DNA of 48,037 nt, taken from positions 1 through 48,037 of the forward strand of contig JABXGV010000027.1 of assembly GCA_016550485.1 (NCBI GenBank), given 5' to 3'. The notes beneath the pieces were generated by a model that was not told the origin of the DNA, did not search any database, and saw nothing but the letters and a program-made list of their open reading frames with translations. Below are positions 32,801 to 40,936 of this stretch, piece after piece. Position 1 is the stretch's first letter. Every line of letters starts with the position of its first letter. This stretch comes from an archaeon (lineage in GTDB: Archaea > Asgardarchaeota > Hermodarchaeia > Hermodarchaeales > Hermodarchaeaceae). The position numbers and the translations under genes are program-made.

Positions 32801-34240
32801 GTGTCGATGATGAAACCGCTGGAGACAAAAACGGAGCCACTTGTTTTGCTAGGACTTGTAAAAGAGAGAGTCCGACAAAACATTCATTCTCAGCGAGAAA
32901 GAAGCGTAATCGAGTTATTACTGGATAATCTGATTGTATACTCAAAGAGAGTTATGGGAGTACAACTGACAGAGGCCGATTTGCGTCTACCAGAACATCA
33001 GCGTTGCAGCGGTATAAGCGCAGTTCCTAGCCAAATCGTCCTTGACCAGTTAACTCGTCGACTACGCGTAGTACTTCGATTCAATATCACCTCACCAGAC
33101 AAGCTAGAACGTGATCTTCTGTACGGGATATTTCCTTGGAAAGTAGATTCTTTGACCACCAGAGAGGTTTCGCTTCTTTACTTTCTCTACCAGCACCCAG
33201 AGGCTTCACCACCACTTATCGCTAGGGAGTTGAAGACAAGCCCCCCTACAATTCGAACACAGATGCATGCACTGGTAGAAAAGGCTGGCCTACGATTTGC
33301 ACATTTTGTAGATTGGCGGAGATTCAAGTTTCGATTCTTTATTGTATGTTTCGAAACATGGTCGAGTAAAGGTTCTCAACAACTAAAACAGATTCTTGGA
33401 AAAGCAATGTCAACGTATCGGAGAGCATTCACCCTTGACATTACTCACCGGCTTGGTTGGATATCATTCCAAATTCCAGACCAAGCAAAGCCACTGCAAT
33501 TGTTTCAGCGCCAACTCGCACAACTGGAGGAAGCATTTTTTGAGAAAGTGCAGATTCACGACGTTTCCAAATATTATTTTTCAATTGGTTTTGACTCCTT
33601 TGACTTCGGAACAGGAAACTGGCACATCGAGGGAGATGTCTCGACTCTAGGACTGCTGACTTTCGCTAAAGAGAATTGGGAGGTACTACCGAGACCTCAA
33701 GGAATAACCTATACCCAATCAAGACCCTTCGATCAACTGGACTACTATATTGCTACCTTCCTCGCTGGTGACGGCAGAGCAAGGATGGACAAACTTAAGA
33801 ACCGATTGAAAGGGGTGGGATTAACAATTCCAAGAACGACTATATCTACCCGGAAAAGCCAATTGCTCCAAGAAAAGGCAATAGTGCCCTTCACGCTGTT
33901 TGGTTCGCCTTTACTTTCAAGCTTCATCACATTCGCTTTTCGGTGCGACCCGGAGATAACAGAGCAGTTGTTAATTAGCATTGCACAGATGCCAATCGCT
34001 TTCGCGTATGCATCTAACATCGGGTGTTTTCTATCGGTACACTTACCAAGCCAGAGCCTTGGAACAATTATTCACTTATTTTCTTCACTTATTGAGGAAG
34101 AAGGAGTGGAGGAGGTTCTTCAAATCCAACAACCTAGAAATCTGGGCTCAAGAACCCCTCCGCTAGGACCTAAATGGAATGGTAGCTATTGGACATGGCA
34201 AGAGAAGGAATTCCTCCTACCATCGCTGGGATTAAAATAG
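32801..34240 (+). CDS. Large tandem HTH transcription regulator-like protein
   Basis: 479 residues. The first ~70 form a helical unit similar to the small protein at 28984. A winged-HTH-like segment follows at ~119-165 (T-T-R-E-V-S-L-L-Y-F-L-Y-Q-H-P..., P-P-T-I-R-T-Q-M-H-A-L), then an alpha/beta region like an Lrp/RAM sensor, and a second HTH-like segment near 308-352 with another sensor-like region. Such doubled HTH-plus-ligand architecture fits a transcription regulator, but I do not recognise a named family. It may regulate the nucleotidyltransferase-like genes directly downstream (31 bases). Confidence 0.7.
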   Translation: MSMMKPLETKTEPLVLLGLVKERVRQNIHSQRERSVIELLLDNLIVYSKRVMGVQLTEADLRLPEHQRCSGISAVPSQIVLDQLTRRLRVVLRFNITSPDKLERDLLYGIFPWKVDSLTTREVSLLYFLYQHPEASPPLIARELKTSPPTIRTQMHALVEKAGLRFAHFVDWRRFKFRFFIVCFETWSSKGSQQLKQILGKAMSTYRRAFTLDITHRLGWISFQIPDQAKPLQLFQRQLAQLEEAFFEKVQIHDVSKYYFSIGFDSFDFGTGNWHIEGDVSTLGLLTFAKENWEVLPRPQGITYTQSRPFDQLDYYIATFLAGDGRARMDKLKNRLKGVGLTIPRTTISTRKSQLLQEKAIVPFTLFGSPLLSSFITFAFRCDPEITEQLLISIAQMPIAFAYASNIGCFLSVHLPSQSLGTIIHLFSSLIEEEGVEEVLQIQQPRNLGSRTPPLGPKWNGSYWTWQEKEFLLPSLGLK

Positions 34241-34271
34241 ACGCAGCTGTTCTTCATTCTCGGTTAGAGAT

Positions 34272-35288
34272 ATGCTCAATCGAACTGCTCGTGAAGGCGA
34301 TTTCATCGAGACAAGGGAGGGATTAATTTTTGATGTAAAAGGGTTGGTTCATCCACCAGACCGGACCATTGCGTTTTTACGCTACTACCCCTCCGAGACT
34401 GGTACTCGTCAACGAGAAGGATGTACCTACACAAAAGTTTACAATCTAGAAGAACGATTCAAAGTCTTACATCAGAAATATCCTCAGTTCCTCTACGAAG
34501 ACCCGATATTTGGGCGAAGGCTTCAGGGTGTCCCACTGTCATCCATAAGGCATGTTTACCAACCCACTGCCGTACTTGAGCAGTTACAATCTCAAAATCG
34601 AAGAGATTCACTTCAAGAAGACGTTGTCACTTTTGCTAAGATAATTCAACAAGCGTCGCAAGTCAGCCCCAAGGCGCTAGGAATCTCAGGAAGTATTTTA
34701 GTAAATTTGCATCAGCCAGATTCTGACATTGATCTTATCGTGTACGGTCGCCAAGCTGCAGAAAGACTACAGGCTGCATTAAAGCGAATCCATCAAAAGC
34801 CTGACCAAAATATCGCAGGTTATAGCCGCGCTACGTACCAACCAATTTACGACCTAAGATGGAAAGGCAGCGGTATTTCCTTCGAAGAAGCCCTTCAAAT
34901 TGATGGCCCAAAAGCAATGCATGGTACATACCGTAATCGCCATTACTTCATTCGCGCGATATTAGACTGGGACGAGTTGGAGGAAAAGTATGGTGATCGG
35001 CGATACCGTCAAATTGGCTACGCCCAAGCACAAGTCCTTATCACCGACCATGCTGATGGATTATTTACTCCCTGCCGCTACGAAATAGAAGAAGTAAACT
35101 TGCCTAATGCAAAAAGGGTCCGAGAAATTGTGAGTTTTCGTGGACGATTCAGTGAACATGTCCAACAAGGTGATGTAGTTATAGTGCGCGGAACTTTAGA
35201 AGAAGTTATTACGAAAGACGATAAGTGGGCTCGATTTCTACTAGGGAATACTCCAGAAGACCTTCTTATCTCCGAAAGACTAGCCTGA
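34272..35288 (+). CDS. Nucleotidyltransferase-fold protein with C-terminal OB-like domain (intact active site)
   Basis: 338 residues. A unique N-terminal domain (1-~125) is followed by the minimal nucleotidyltransferase motif G-S-I-L-V (G140, S141) and S-D-I-D-L-I-V-Y-G with Asp at 152 and 154, spaced like DNA polymerase beta superfamily members. A beta-rich end (L-F-T-P-C-R-Y-E-I...G-D-V-V-I-V-R-G) may be OB-like. Its paralogue follows directly. Predicted to transfer a nucleotide to an unknown target. Confidence 0.8.
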   Translation: MLNRTAREGDFIETREGLIFDVKGLVHPPDRTIAFLRYYPSETGTRQREGCTYTKVYNLEERFKVLHQKYPQFLYEDPIFGRRLQGVPLSSIRHVYQPTAVLEQLQSQNRRDSLQEDVVTFAKIIQQASQVSPKALGISGSILVNLHQPDSDIDLIVYGRQAAERLQAALKRIHQKPDQNIAGYSRATYQPIYDLRWKGSGISFEEALQIDGPKAMHGTYRNRHYFIRAILDWDELEEKYGDRRYRQIGYAQAQVLITDHADGLFTPCRYEIEEVNLPNAKRVREIVSFRGRFSEHVQQGDVVIVRGTLEEVITKDDKWARFLLGNTPEDLLISERLA

Positions 35289-35357
35289 TATGGCGCCACA
35301 AACATCAGATTTTTCTGTGTTCAACAAGTCTAGTCAGTGAAGTGGAGCATATCGTAA

Positions 35358-36389
35358 ATGCGGAAACCCAAAGACAAAGATTTCTTCGAGACCAAGGAGC
35401 GATTGATATTTTGTGTAGTGGGTTATCTTCATCCACCCGAAGCTTACACTGCATATCTGAAGTATCGTTCTGACCGAAGAGGAAAATGGGTTGGCAATGG
35501 TGTTCGTTATCATCGTATGATACGCGAATACAGTGCAGCACAAGTACATTCTAGTAGTGATTGGCTTCGTCAACGCTATCCAGAATACTTGGTACATTGT
35601 CCTGTACGGGGAATTGAGTTCCCTTTGGTGCCTCGAAACCGAGTTTTACGTTATTGTATTCCAGAAACCCGGTTAGCAGAAGTATTGGATAATCCTCAAG
35701 ATGCCCTCGAAGTAAAGGCTGGGCGCCTTGTGAATCACATTGTAGACTCAACTGGTGTACCGGTTAGCAAGTTTGGTGTTACTGGTTCGATTCTGTTGGG
35801 GACCCATAATCCAAGGTTTTCTGACATTAACATCGTTGTTCTTGGTGATGCTAACGCTCGGGTGATTCGTGAGTCTATTGATTCAATATACGAGAAGGAA
35901 TTGGAGCCCTACTCACTTAGGGAGATAGAGATATGGCAGCAGAAGAGAGCGCAACTTCTTGGTATTTCTGATGAGTACAAAGACAGGATTGTCTTCCCAC
36001 AGTGGTTTAGAGGCCGCATCGATGGCACACCCTTCCATCTACATCCTACTCGTTCAGATGATGAAATAACCATGGAGTATGGTGATGAGTACTATACTGC
36101 CCTAGAACCCGTTGAACTCACGGCTACTATCAGTGACGATAGTGAAAGCCTGTTTGCGCCAGCGAATTTTGGCATCGAAGACGTAACACTCCTTGACGGC
36201 CCTTCGAAGGCGCCCCGAATAACCAAAATTGTATCCTACGAAGGCATTTTCGCAGGAAGTGTAGGCCAAGGCAATCGTGTTCGAGCTCGCGGTATATTAG
36301 AGCGAGTAAAAGACAAAAAGGGGCGAATTCTACGCTATCAAGTTGTTATTGGCACCTTCAGCACGAAAGGTTGGATTGTAGCCCTCTAA
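35358..36389 (+). CDS. Paralogous nucleotidyltransferase-fold protein with altered active site (S-D-I-N)
   Basis: 343 residues and co-linear with the preceding gene over its whole length, from F-x-E-T-x-E-x-L-I-F to the final beta region. The motif reads G-S-I-L-L (143-147) and S-D-I-N-I-V-V-L-G, so the second Asp of D-x-D is Asn 158. That should weaken or abolish metal-dependent transfer. It could be a regulatory or structural partner of the first copy, as in active/pseudo pairs. Confidence 0.78.
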   Translation: MRKPKDKDFFETKERLIFCVVGYLHPPEAYTAYLKYRSDRRGKWVGNGVRYHRMIREYSAAQVHSSSDWLRQRYPEYLVHCPVRGIEFPLVPRNRVLRYCIPETRLAEVLDNPQDALEVKAGRLVNHIVDSTGVPVSKFGVTGSILLGTHNPRFSDINIVVLGDANARVIRESIDSIYEKELEPYSLREIEIWQQKRAQLLGISDEYKDRIVFPQWFRGRIDGTPFHLHPTRSDDEITMEYGDEYYTALEPVELTATISDDSESLFAPANFGIEDVTLLDGPSKAPRITKIVSYEGIFAGSVGQGNRVRARGILERVKDKKGRILRYQVVIGTFSTKGWIVAL

Positions 36390-36401
36390 TTCCTTAGGAA
36401 G

Positions 36402-36410
36402 AGATTTATT
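36402..36410 (+). promoter_or_regulatory. Probable TATA box for fwdD
   Basis: GATTTATTG about 44-52 bases before the fwdD ATG, inside the 64-base gap after the preceding gene. A GGAG at about 12 bases before the ATG could help translation. Confidence 0.35.
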
Positions 36411-36453
36411 GGGGTTAAAGGTAAACGATTGCTATCAGGAGTAGTTCGTTGTA

Positions 36454-36852
36454 ATGCCTAGCTTGGAAGTCATTCTATTAACAGGTCGGACCCGACGGCA
36501 AGGGGTTGGACTTGAACTCGGAAAGCTCAGTGAGACATATTTTGAGGCAACAACTCAAGTGCGCCTCGATCCGTCTGATATCGAGAAACTAGGAGTTGAA
36601 GCAGGAGACACTGTCGAGGTGAAGACTGAACACGGTAGTGTCATATTAACAGTTGTTGTCGCCCCCAGACCAAGCGCTGGCATAGCTTTCATCCCGTATG
36701 GTCCGTGGGCTAATCTCGTCATTGGCGGTGAAACGGATTCCACCGGAATGCCAACGATGAAGGGACTAAAAGCTACAATCAACCCTGCACCTGGTAAGCA
36801 GGTGCTTACTCTTCAAGAATTATATGCTGAGTTACGAGCAACGGCAAAATAG
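36454..36852 (+). CDS. fwdD: Formylmethanofuran dehydrogenase subunit D
   Basis: 132 residues of the molybdopterin-dinucleotide-binding small domain: L-L-T-G-R-T-R-R-Q-G near the start, the G-V-E-A-G-D-T-V-E-V-K-T-E-H-G strand pair and P-Y-G-P-W-A-N. Subunit D caps the bispterin site. The tungsten or molybdenum enzyme interconverts CO2 and formylmethanofuran in the methyl branch of the reductive acetyl-CoA pathway. It sits 12 bases before fwdB. Confidence 0.93.
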   Translation: MPSLEVILLTGRTRRQGVGLELGKLSETYFEATTQVRLDPSDIEKLGVEAGDTVEVKTEHGSVILTVVVAPRPSAGIAFIPYGPWANLVIGGETDSTGMPTMKGLKATINPAPGKQVLTLQELYAELRATAK

Positions 36853-36864
36853 AGGTTTAGAGCA

Positions 36865-38271
36865 ATGACAACAGATCCGAAAGATACTGCTGGCATCCTT
36901 GCGACTCCTCGTGCACGCGTAGTCAAGAACGTTGTGTGTACTTTCTGCGGAGCACTTTGTGATGACATTCAGGTTGCGATAACACTTACAGGACCATTGC
37001 CCCGTGTGCCAGAAGGTACAATCATCGAGGCGTTGAATGCTTGTCGCATTGGACACACAAAGTTTCTGAAACTGCGCGACGAATATCGCATCCTAAAACC
37101 AGAACTTCGCTCAGGTCCTAACAAGTCTGAGGTACGCCAAGTTTCCCTAGATGTAGCCGTAAAAGAAGCGGCGAAAATTCTTGCCAGGGCAAAACGGCCT
37201 TTAATTTATGGACTTGCAAGCACATCAAATGAAGCTAATGTCAAAGCGCTGGAATTGGCGGAGGTAAGTGGTGCTATTGTAGACAACACTTCATCGGTTT
37301 GTCACGGTCCTGGCATCGAAGCTGTTCAACGTGTTGGCATTGGAACTGCAACATTAGGTAAAATCAAGAATTATGCGGATGTGGTAATCTATTGGGGTTG
37401 CAACCCTGTTGCAGCTCATCCGCGACATACACGTCGTTACTCCCAGTTCATTGAAGGAATGTTTCGCAAGGAAGGAGAGCGCAAGGTCTATCATATCGAT
37501 GTCAGACCTACGCGATTCTCAGATGAAGTGACAGATTTTCTCCAAGTCAATCCTGGTGAAGACTACGAGCTGATGGCGGTCATTAGAGCTCTGCTTCGCG
37601 GACGTGAAATCCCACAGGAATCTGTGGCTGGTGTTCCAATGCGGCAAGTGAGGGAGTTTGCTGCAACGCTAAAGAGCGCTGAATTCATAGCCATCTTCTT
37701 TGGGCTGGGTCTAACCCAGAGCCGAGGAAAGGACCATAACATCACTCAAGCCATTGATCTTACTGCAGAACTCAATCACCACGCAAAAGCGGTTATTATG
37801 CCGATGCGCGGTCACTTCAATGTGACAGGTGCTAATCATGTTTCGACCTGGACCTTTGGCTTTCCCTTCTCAGTGAGCTTGGAAACAGGAGCCCCTTATT
37901 ACATGCCTGGAGAAGCTAGTGCAGTAGATGTCCTAACAAGAGGGGAAACCGACGCCGTCTTAGTCATCGCCGCTGACCCCGCAGCTTCCTTCCCTGCGGC
38001 TGCCGTAAGGCATATGCTGAAGGTTCCTGTAATCACTTTGGACCCCAAACGCTCAGCAACGACTGAAATCTCTGATGTTGTACTTCCATCAGCCTATGTT
38101 GGTATAGAAGCCGATGGAATTCACACTGCTTACAGGATGGACGGGATTCCGCTTCAGTTGAGGAAAATAATCGATCCACCGAAAGGCATTGAGAGTGACG
38201 AGCACATCCTCGATATGTTAGTGCGTGAGGTGTGTCGTCTAAAGGGGATTAAGCGCTACAAGCATACCTAA
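36865..38271 (+). CDS. fwdB: Formylmethanofuran dehydrogenase subunit B (catalytic)
   Basis: 468 residues. C25-x2-C28-x3-C32 and C60 hold the [4Fe-4S] cluster; S-S-V-C-H-G-P-G-I-E carries the metal ligand C146 (Cys, not selenocysteine). G-C-N-P-V-A-A-H-P-R-H and A-D-P-A-A-S-F complete the bispterin site. This is the redox half; the FwdA amidohydrolase and FwdC are not in the window and must lie elsewhere. It ends 16 bases before the convergent HAD gene. Confidence 0.95.
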   Translation: MTTDPKDTAGILATPRARVVKNVVCTFCGALCDDIQVAITLTGPLPRVPEGTIIEALNACRIGHTKFLKLRDEYRILKPELRSGPNKSEVRQVSLDVAVKEAAKILARAKRPLIYGLASTSNEANVKALELAEVSGAIVDNTSSVCHGPGIEAVQRVGIGTATLGKIKNYADVVIYWGCNPVAAHPRHTRRYSQFIEGMFRKEGERKVYHIDVRPTRFSDEVTDFLQVNPGEDYELMAVIRALLRGREIPQESVAGVPMRQVREFAATLKSAEFIAIFFGLGLTQSRGKDHNITQAIDLTAELNHHAKAVIMPMRGHFNVTGANHVSTWTFGFPFSVSLETGAPYYMPGEASAVDVLTRGETDAVLVIAADPAASFPAAAVRHMLKVPVITLDPKRSATTEISDVVLPSAYVGIEADGIHTAYRMDGIPLQLRKIIDPPKGIESDEHILDMLVREVCRLKGIKRYKHT

Positions 38272-38287
38272 CCAGTCTAGTTTGTAC

Positions 38288-38971
38288 TTATGGCGAAGCA
38301 CGCCGTCGAATACGCCTCAGCAGCTTAGTGATGGTCCAATCACTGAAATCAGCGATGATGAGTGAAGCCTCTTGAAGCGCCTTGTGAGAACTAGTAGTTG
38401 CAACTGCTATAACTTGCATGTGGGCAGCCTTTGCAGCCTTGATTCCTGTGGGAGAATCTTCAAAGACAAGACATCTGGCGACAGGAACTTGTAATTGTTG
38501 TGCAGCTAGCAAGTAGGCTTCAGGGTCTGGTTTAAGGGCGCTCACGTGACTTGAATCAATTACTGGAGTCTCCCCCTCAATTCCGAGTGAACGCAGAGCA
38601 GCTGCGACATTTCCTGGCTCACCCGAACTTACAAAGGTGATTTTTAGCCCTACCTGCTTGACGCTTGAATAAAAGGCGAGAAACCCTGGAACGGGGTCTA
38701 GGGCGCCCTCGTCAATACGCTTCCGGTAGTGCTGACGGCGTCGGCTAATCCACTCTTGGGGATTCTCGGAAACTCCATTCTCGGAAAACAACGTTGTCAT
38801 AATTTCACGAGAGCCCATACCAAGGAATCTGTTCTTCCAATCCCTTTCTGAGATTTTAATACCTAACTGTGCAAGGATATCGTTGAAGGTTTCCAAATGA
38901 AGAAGCTCGCTGTTAACGACTACGCCGTCAACATCAAACAGTACTGCTTTAACTGGGATACCTGACACCAT
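38288..38971 (-). CDS. HAD hydrolase, beta-phosphoglucomutase-like
   Basis: 227 residues from ATG 38971 (the TTG at 38980 is less likely). Motif I is D-V-D-G-V-V-V-N-S-E, motif II V-S-S-G (strand F-V-S-S-G-E-P), and S-P-T-G-I-K-A-A motif IV. An E-D-S-P-T loop is typical of the PGMB-like subgroup, which dephosphorylates sugar phosphates or isomerises them. Substrate unknown. It follows a second HAD gene on the same strand. Confidence 0.88.
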   Translation of the reverse strand: MVSGIPVKAVLFDVDGVVVNSELLHLETFNDILAQLGIKISERDWKNRFLGMGSREIMTTLFSENGVSENPQEWISRRRQHYRKRIDEGALDPVPGFLAFYSSVKQVGLKITFVSSGEPGNVAAALRSLGIEGETPVIDSSHVSALKPDPEAYLLAAQQLQVPVARCLVFEDSPTGIKAAKAAHMQVIAVATTSSHKALQEASLIIADFSDWTITKLLRRIRRRASP

Positions 38972-38996
38972 AAATCTCAACTATTCTGTAACTTGT

Positions 38997-39755
38997 CTAT
39001 CTAAAGAGTACGAGTTCGACCTTGTGGAGTGGGCCGCGCCAGTCTATTTGGAATCTTGTTTCACCCACTACTTCGCGTGCTTGGTCGCCTATCTGAGCTG
39101 AAAGCATTCCAAGCCGCGCCATTTCCTCTTGATTTTCAATAAGGTAGGTTCTGATGCCGATTACAGAGGCACTCATATCGCTGACCTTATCGTTCCCTAC
39201 CATTAGGCATTCTTGGGGTTGGCGCCCTAGAATGCCAAGTATCTCCAGATAATATTCTGGTCTTGGTTTACAGTAACTCATATTTTCTGCGTCGGTAACT
39301 AGAGTGAGATCCAAATCTGCGATGTTTGCCCACTTGAGACGGTGCACTGTCGCTCTTTCTGGGAAAATGGGATTCGTCGCTATGGCGACCTGAAGTCCTG
39401 CTTCAAGCGCGCGTTGTAAGAGGTTGCGGCCTGTGATTGTTGGGCTAACAAGAGCGCTTAGTTCTGGGAAGGTCTGCTTATAGAATTGATCAAAGCGGTC
39501 AAAGCACTCTTTGTAACTGAGGGAGGAAGAATCTGCTAGGAAATGGTGAGTAAAGGCTTCAACGTTGGTCATTGTCCCGTTGTTTTTCATCATATGCTGC
39601 GTGGAGGCTAGGAGTTTGCGGAAGAAAATGTGTTCTTCAAGGATATCGGAAAAATACGGGGCGGCTAGGCGCGCATATTCTAACAGGAACTTGTCCTCAT
39701 CGAACAAAATCAAGGTATTATCCATATCAATTAAAAGTGCTTCAAACGCTGGCAG
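38997..39755 (-). CDS. HAD hydrolase, apparently starting at CTG
   Basis: 252 residues if it starts at CTG 39755. The first ATG in frame (39725) lies inside motif I and would remove its first Asp: the frame reads ...L-L-I-D-M-D-N-T-L, and D-x-D-N-T is the catalytic motif with D10 the nucleophile. Upstream of the CTG the frame stops (TAG) two codons further on, and no ATG/GTG/TTG is available. GGGAG (39769-39765) lies 9 bases before the CTG. Motif IV V-G-N-D-K-V-S-D is present. A phosphatase of unknown substrate. Confidence 0.7.
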   Translation of the reverse strand: MPAFEALLIDMDNTLILFDEDKFLLEYARLAAPYFSDILEEHIFFRKLLASTQHMMKNNGTMTNVEAFTHHFLADSSSLSYKECFDRFDQFYKQTFPELSALVSPTITGRNLLQRALEAGLQVAIATNPIFPERATVHRLKWANIADLDLTLVTDAENMSYCKPRPEYYLEILGILGRQPQECLMVGNDKVSDMSASVIGIRTYLIENQEEMARLGMLSAQIGDQAREVVGETRFQIDWRGPLHKVELVLFR

Positions 39756-39814
39756 TTCATCCTACTCCCTTCTATCCTCGGCACTCGTTTGGGAAAATGA
39801 GAAAGGGGGGAGGA

Positions 39815-39835
39815 CAAAGAATTCTGAATTCTTTG
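39815..39835. repeat. Perfect 10-bp inverted repeat between HAD and YbjN-like genes
   Basis: CAAAGAATTC and GAATTCTTTG flank a single T. Downstream on the minus strand lies a pyrimidine-rich run (TCCTCCCCCC, then TTTCTCATTTTCCC). Two readings: a terminator of the YbjN-like gene at 40264-39842, or an operator for the HAD gene. A similar hairpin-plus-pyrimidine layout follows the MFS gene. Confidence 0.5.
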
Positions 39836-39841
39836 CACTCT

Positions 39842-40264
39842 CTATTTCTCGAAACCAGGTACTTTTAGGCCCAGCTTAGGCGCAATGTTCTCAATGAAGT
39901 ACCCGATGGCAAAGGGAATTGCGTTGTACTCCTGTTTGAAGCCATCAAATGTGAGCACTTCGAGGCCTTCGTGACCCACGACGCCGATATCACCGTTTCC
40001 AGTAAGAATGAATTTTACTTCAGCTAGGTTTCCATTTGCTATGAGCAGTTCCTTTGTTAGTGCTAACATATCGACTGAACCCAACTGCTCTTGGGACATG
40101 ATGCGAGTGTGGAAACGTACCCAACGGTCTGATCGATCGATTACTACGTAGAAGGTTCTTTCCTTGATGAGATACGGTAGGATGAAGCGGTCTTCTGATG
40201 GAACTTTCTTGTATTTGAGGCTCATCTGCTTCAGGAATTCTTCAATCTTGTCTGTTGCAGTCAT
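39842..40264 (-). CDS. YbjN-like / chaperone-fold hypothetical protein, copy 1
   Basis: 140 residues, similar across its length to the next gene: W-V-R-F-x-T-x-I, L-A-E-V-K-F-I-L-T-G-N-G-D-I-G-V-V-G-H-E-G and D-G-F-K-Q-E-Y-N-A. The alpha/beta pattern of a short helix, 5 strands and a long helix resembles the YbjN or type III secretion chaperone fold, but similarity is weak and I do not assign a function. AAGGTGAAAG before the ATG; TATA-like TTCTATATTAAA (40340-40329). Confidence 0.7.
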   Translation of the reverse strand: MTATDKIEEFLKQMSLKYKKVPSEDRFILPYLIKERTFYVVIDRSDRWVRFHTRIMSQEQLGSVDMLALTKELLIANGNLAEVKFILTGNGDIGVVGHEGLEVLTFDGFKQEYNAIPFAIGYFIENIAPKLGLKVPGFEK

Positions 40265-40341
40265 TTTCTTTCACCTTGGGAACTCTACTTCCTCAATTCT
40301 CTTTCACCAGAAAAAGGTTTCTAATCTTTTTAATATAGAAT

Positions 40342-40803
40342 TTAACCGTAGATGGAAAGTTGATCCTTTGGAATCTCAGAGATTTGCAGATTGAATTTTG
40401 GTGCAATCTTGGTGATGAAGTAGTGTATGCCAAAGGAGACCGCGTTGAATTCTTGGCGGAACCCGTCAACCGTCAAGACCTTCACGCCTTCATGCCCCAC
40501 AACTCCCACATCCCCCTTGGGAGTGAGAAAGAACTTGACTTCAGCTAAATCCGCATTCGCCTTTAGTAATGCCCGGTAAACCTCAAGCTGTTTTTCTGGA
40601 CCACCTATTTTTTCATGGGAGAGGATAAGGGTCCAAAACCTGACCCATTTAGCCGACTGATCAATTATCACGGAGAATCTGTTATCCTCCGAATCAGCAA
40701 AAGGAACGAAGAGACGGTTTACTTTTCCTCCTTCTGGACGCACTTCGTAAGTCAGACGCATCGCTTCAAGATACCCTTTGATTTTTTCCATGACGTTAGG
40801 CAT
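40342..40803 (-). CDS. YbjN-like / chaperone-fold hypothetical protein, copy 2
   Basis: 153 residues from ATG 40803 with a weak GGGGA site; the frame reaches back to 40866 without ribosome-binding support. Shares with copy 1 the W-V-R-F, L-A-E-V-K-F-F-L-T and G-D-V-G-V-V-G-H-E-G blocks. A tandem duplication, both separately promoted. Confidence 0.7.
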   Translation of the reverse strand: MPNVMEKIKGYLEAMRLTYEVRPEGGKVNRLFVPFADSEDNRFSVIIDQSAKWVRFWTLILSHEKIGGPEKQLEVYRALLKANADLAEVKFFLTPKGDVGVVGHEGVKVLTVDGFRQEFNAVSFGIHYFITKIAPKFNLQISEIPKDQLSIYG

Positions 40804-40890
40804 ATCGAGTCCCCACGGATTGGAGTACTTTCCTGAGCTGTTTAGACTCAGAAAAAGGTTTTGCAACCTATGACTAGATCATAATATTTC

Positions 40891-40922
40891 AAGAAAAAGA
40901 GGGGGCGGGAAAGAATCCCGCC
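40891..40922 (-). terminator. Hairpin plus T/C-rich tract after the MFS gene
   Basis: Reading the minus strand from the MFS stop at 40937: GGCGGGA-TTCTT-TCCCGCC (40922-40904), then CCCTCTTTTTCTTG. A GC stem followed by a T-rich run fits a transcription terminator. Confidence 0.6.
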
Positions 40923-40936
40923 TTGGATTTTTGTGA

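Noticed and set aside
34272..36389. Type VII-like MNT/HEPN toxin-antitoxin
   Set aside because: Both proteins are ~340 residues and paralogous; there is no HEPN motif (R-x4-6-H) partner.
36865..38271. Selenocysteine in the FwdB active site
   Set aside because: The position reads TGT (Cys) at C146, so no recoding is needed.
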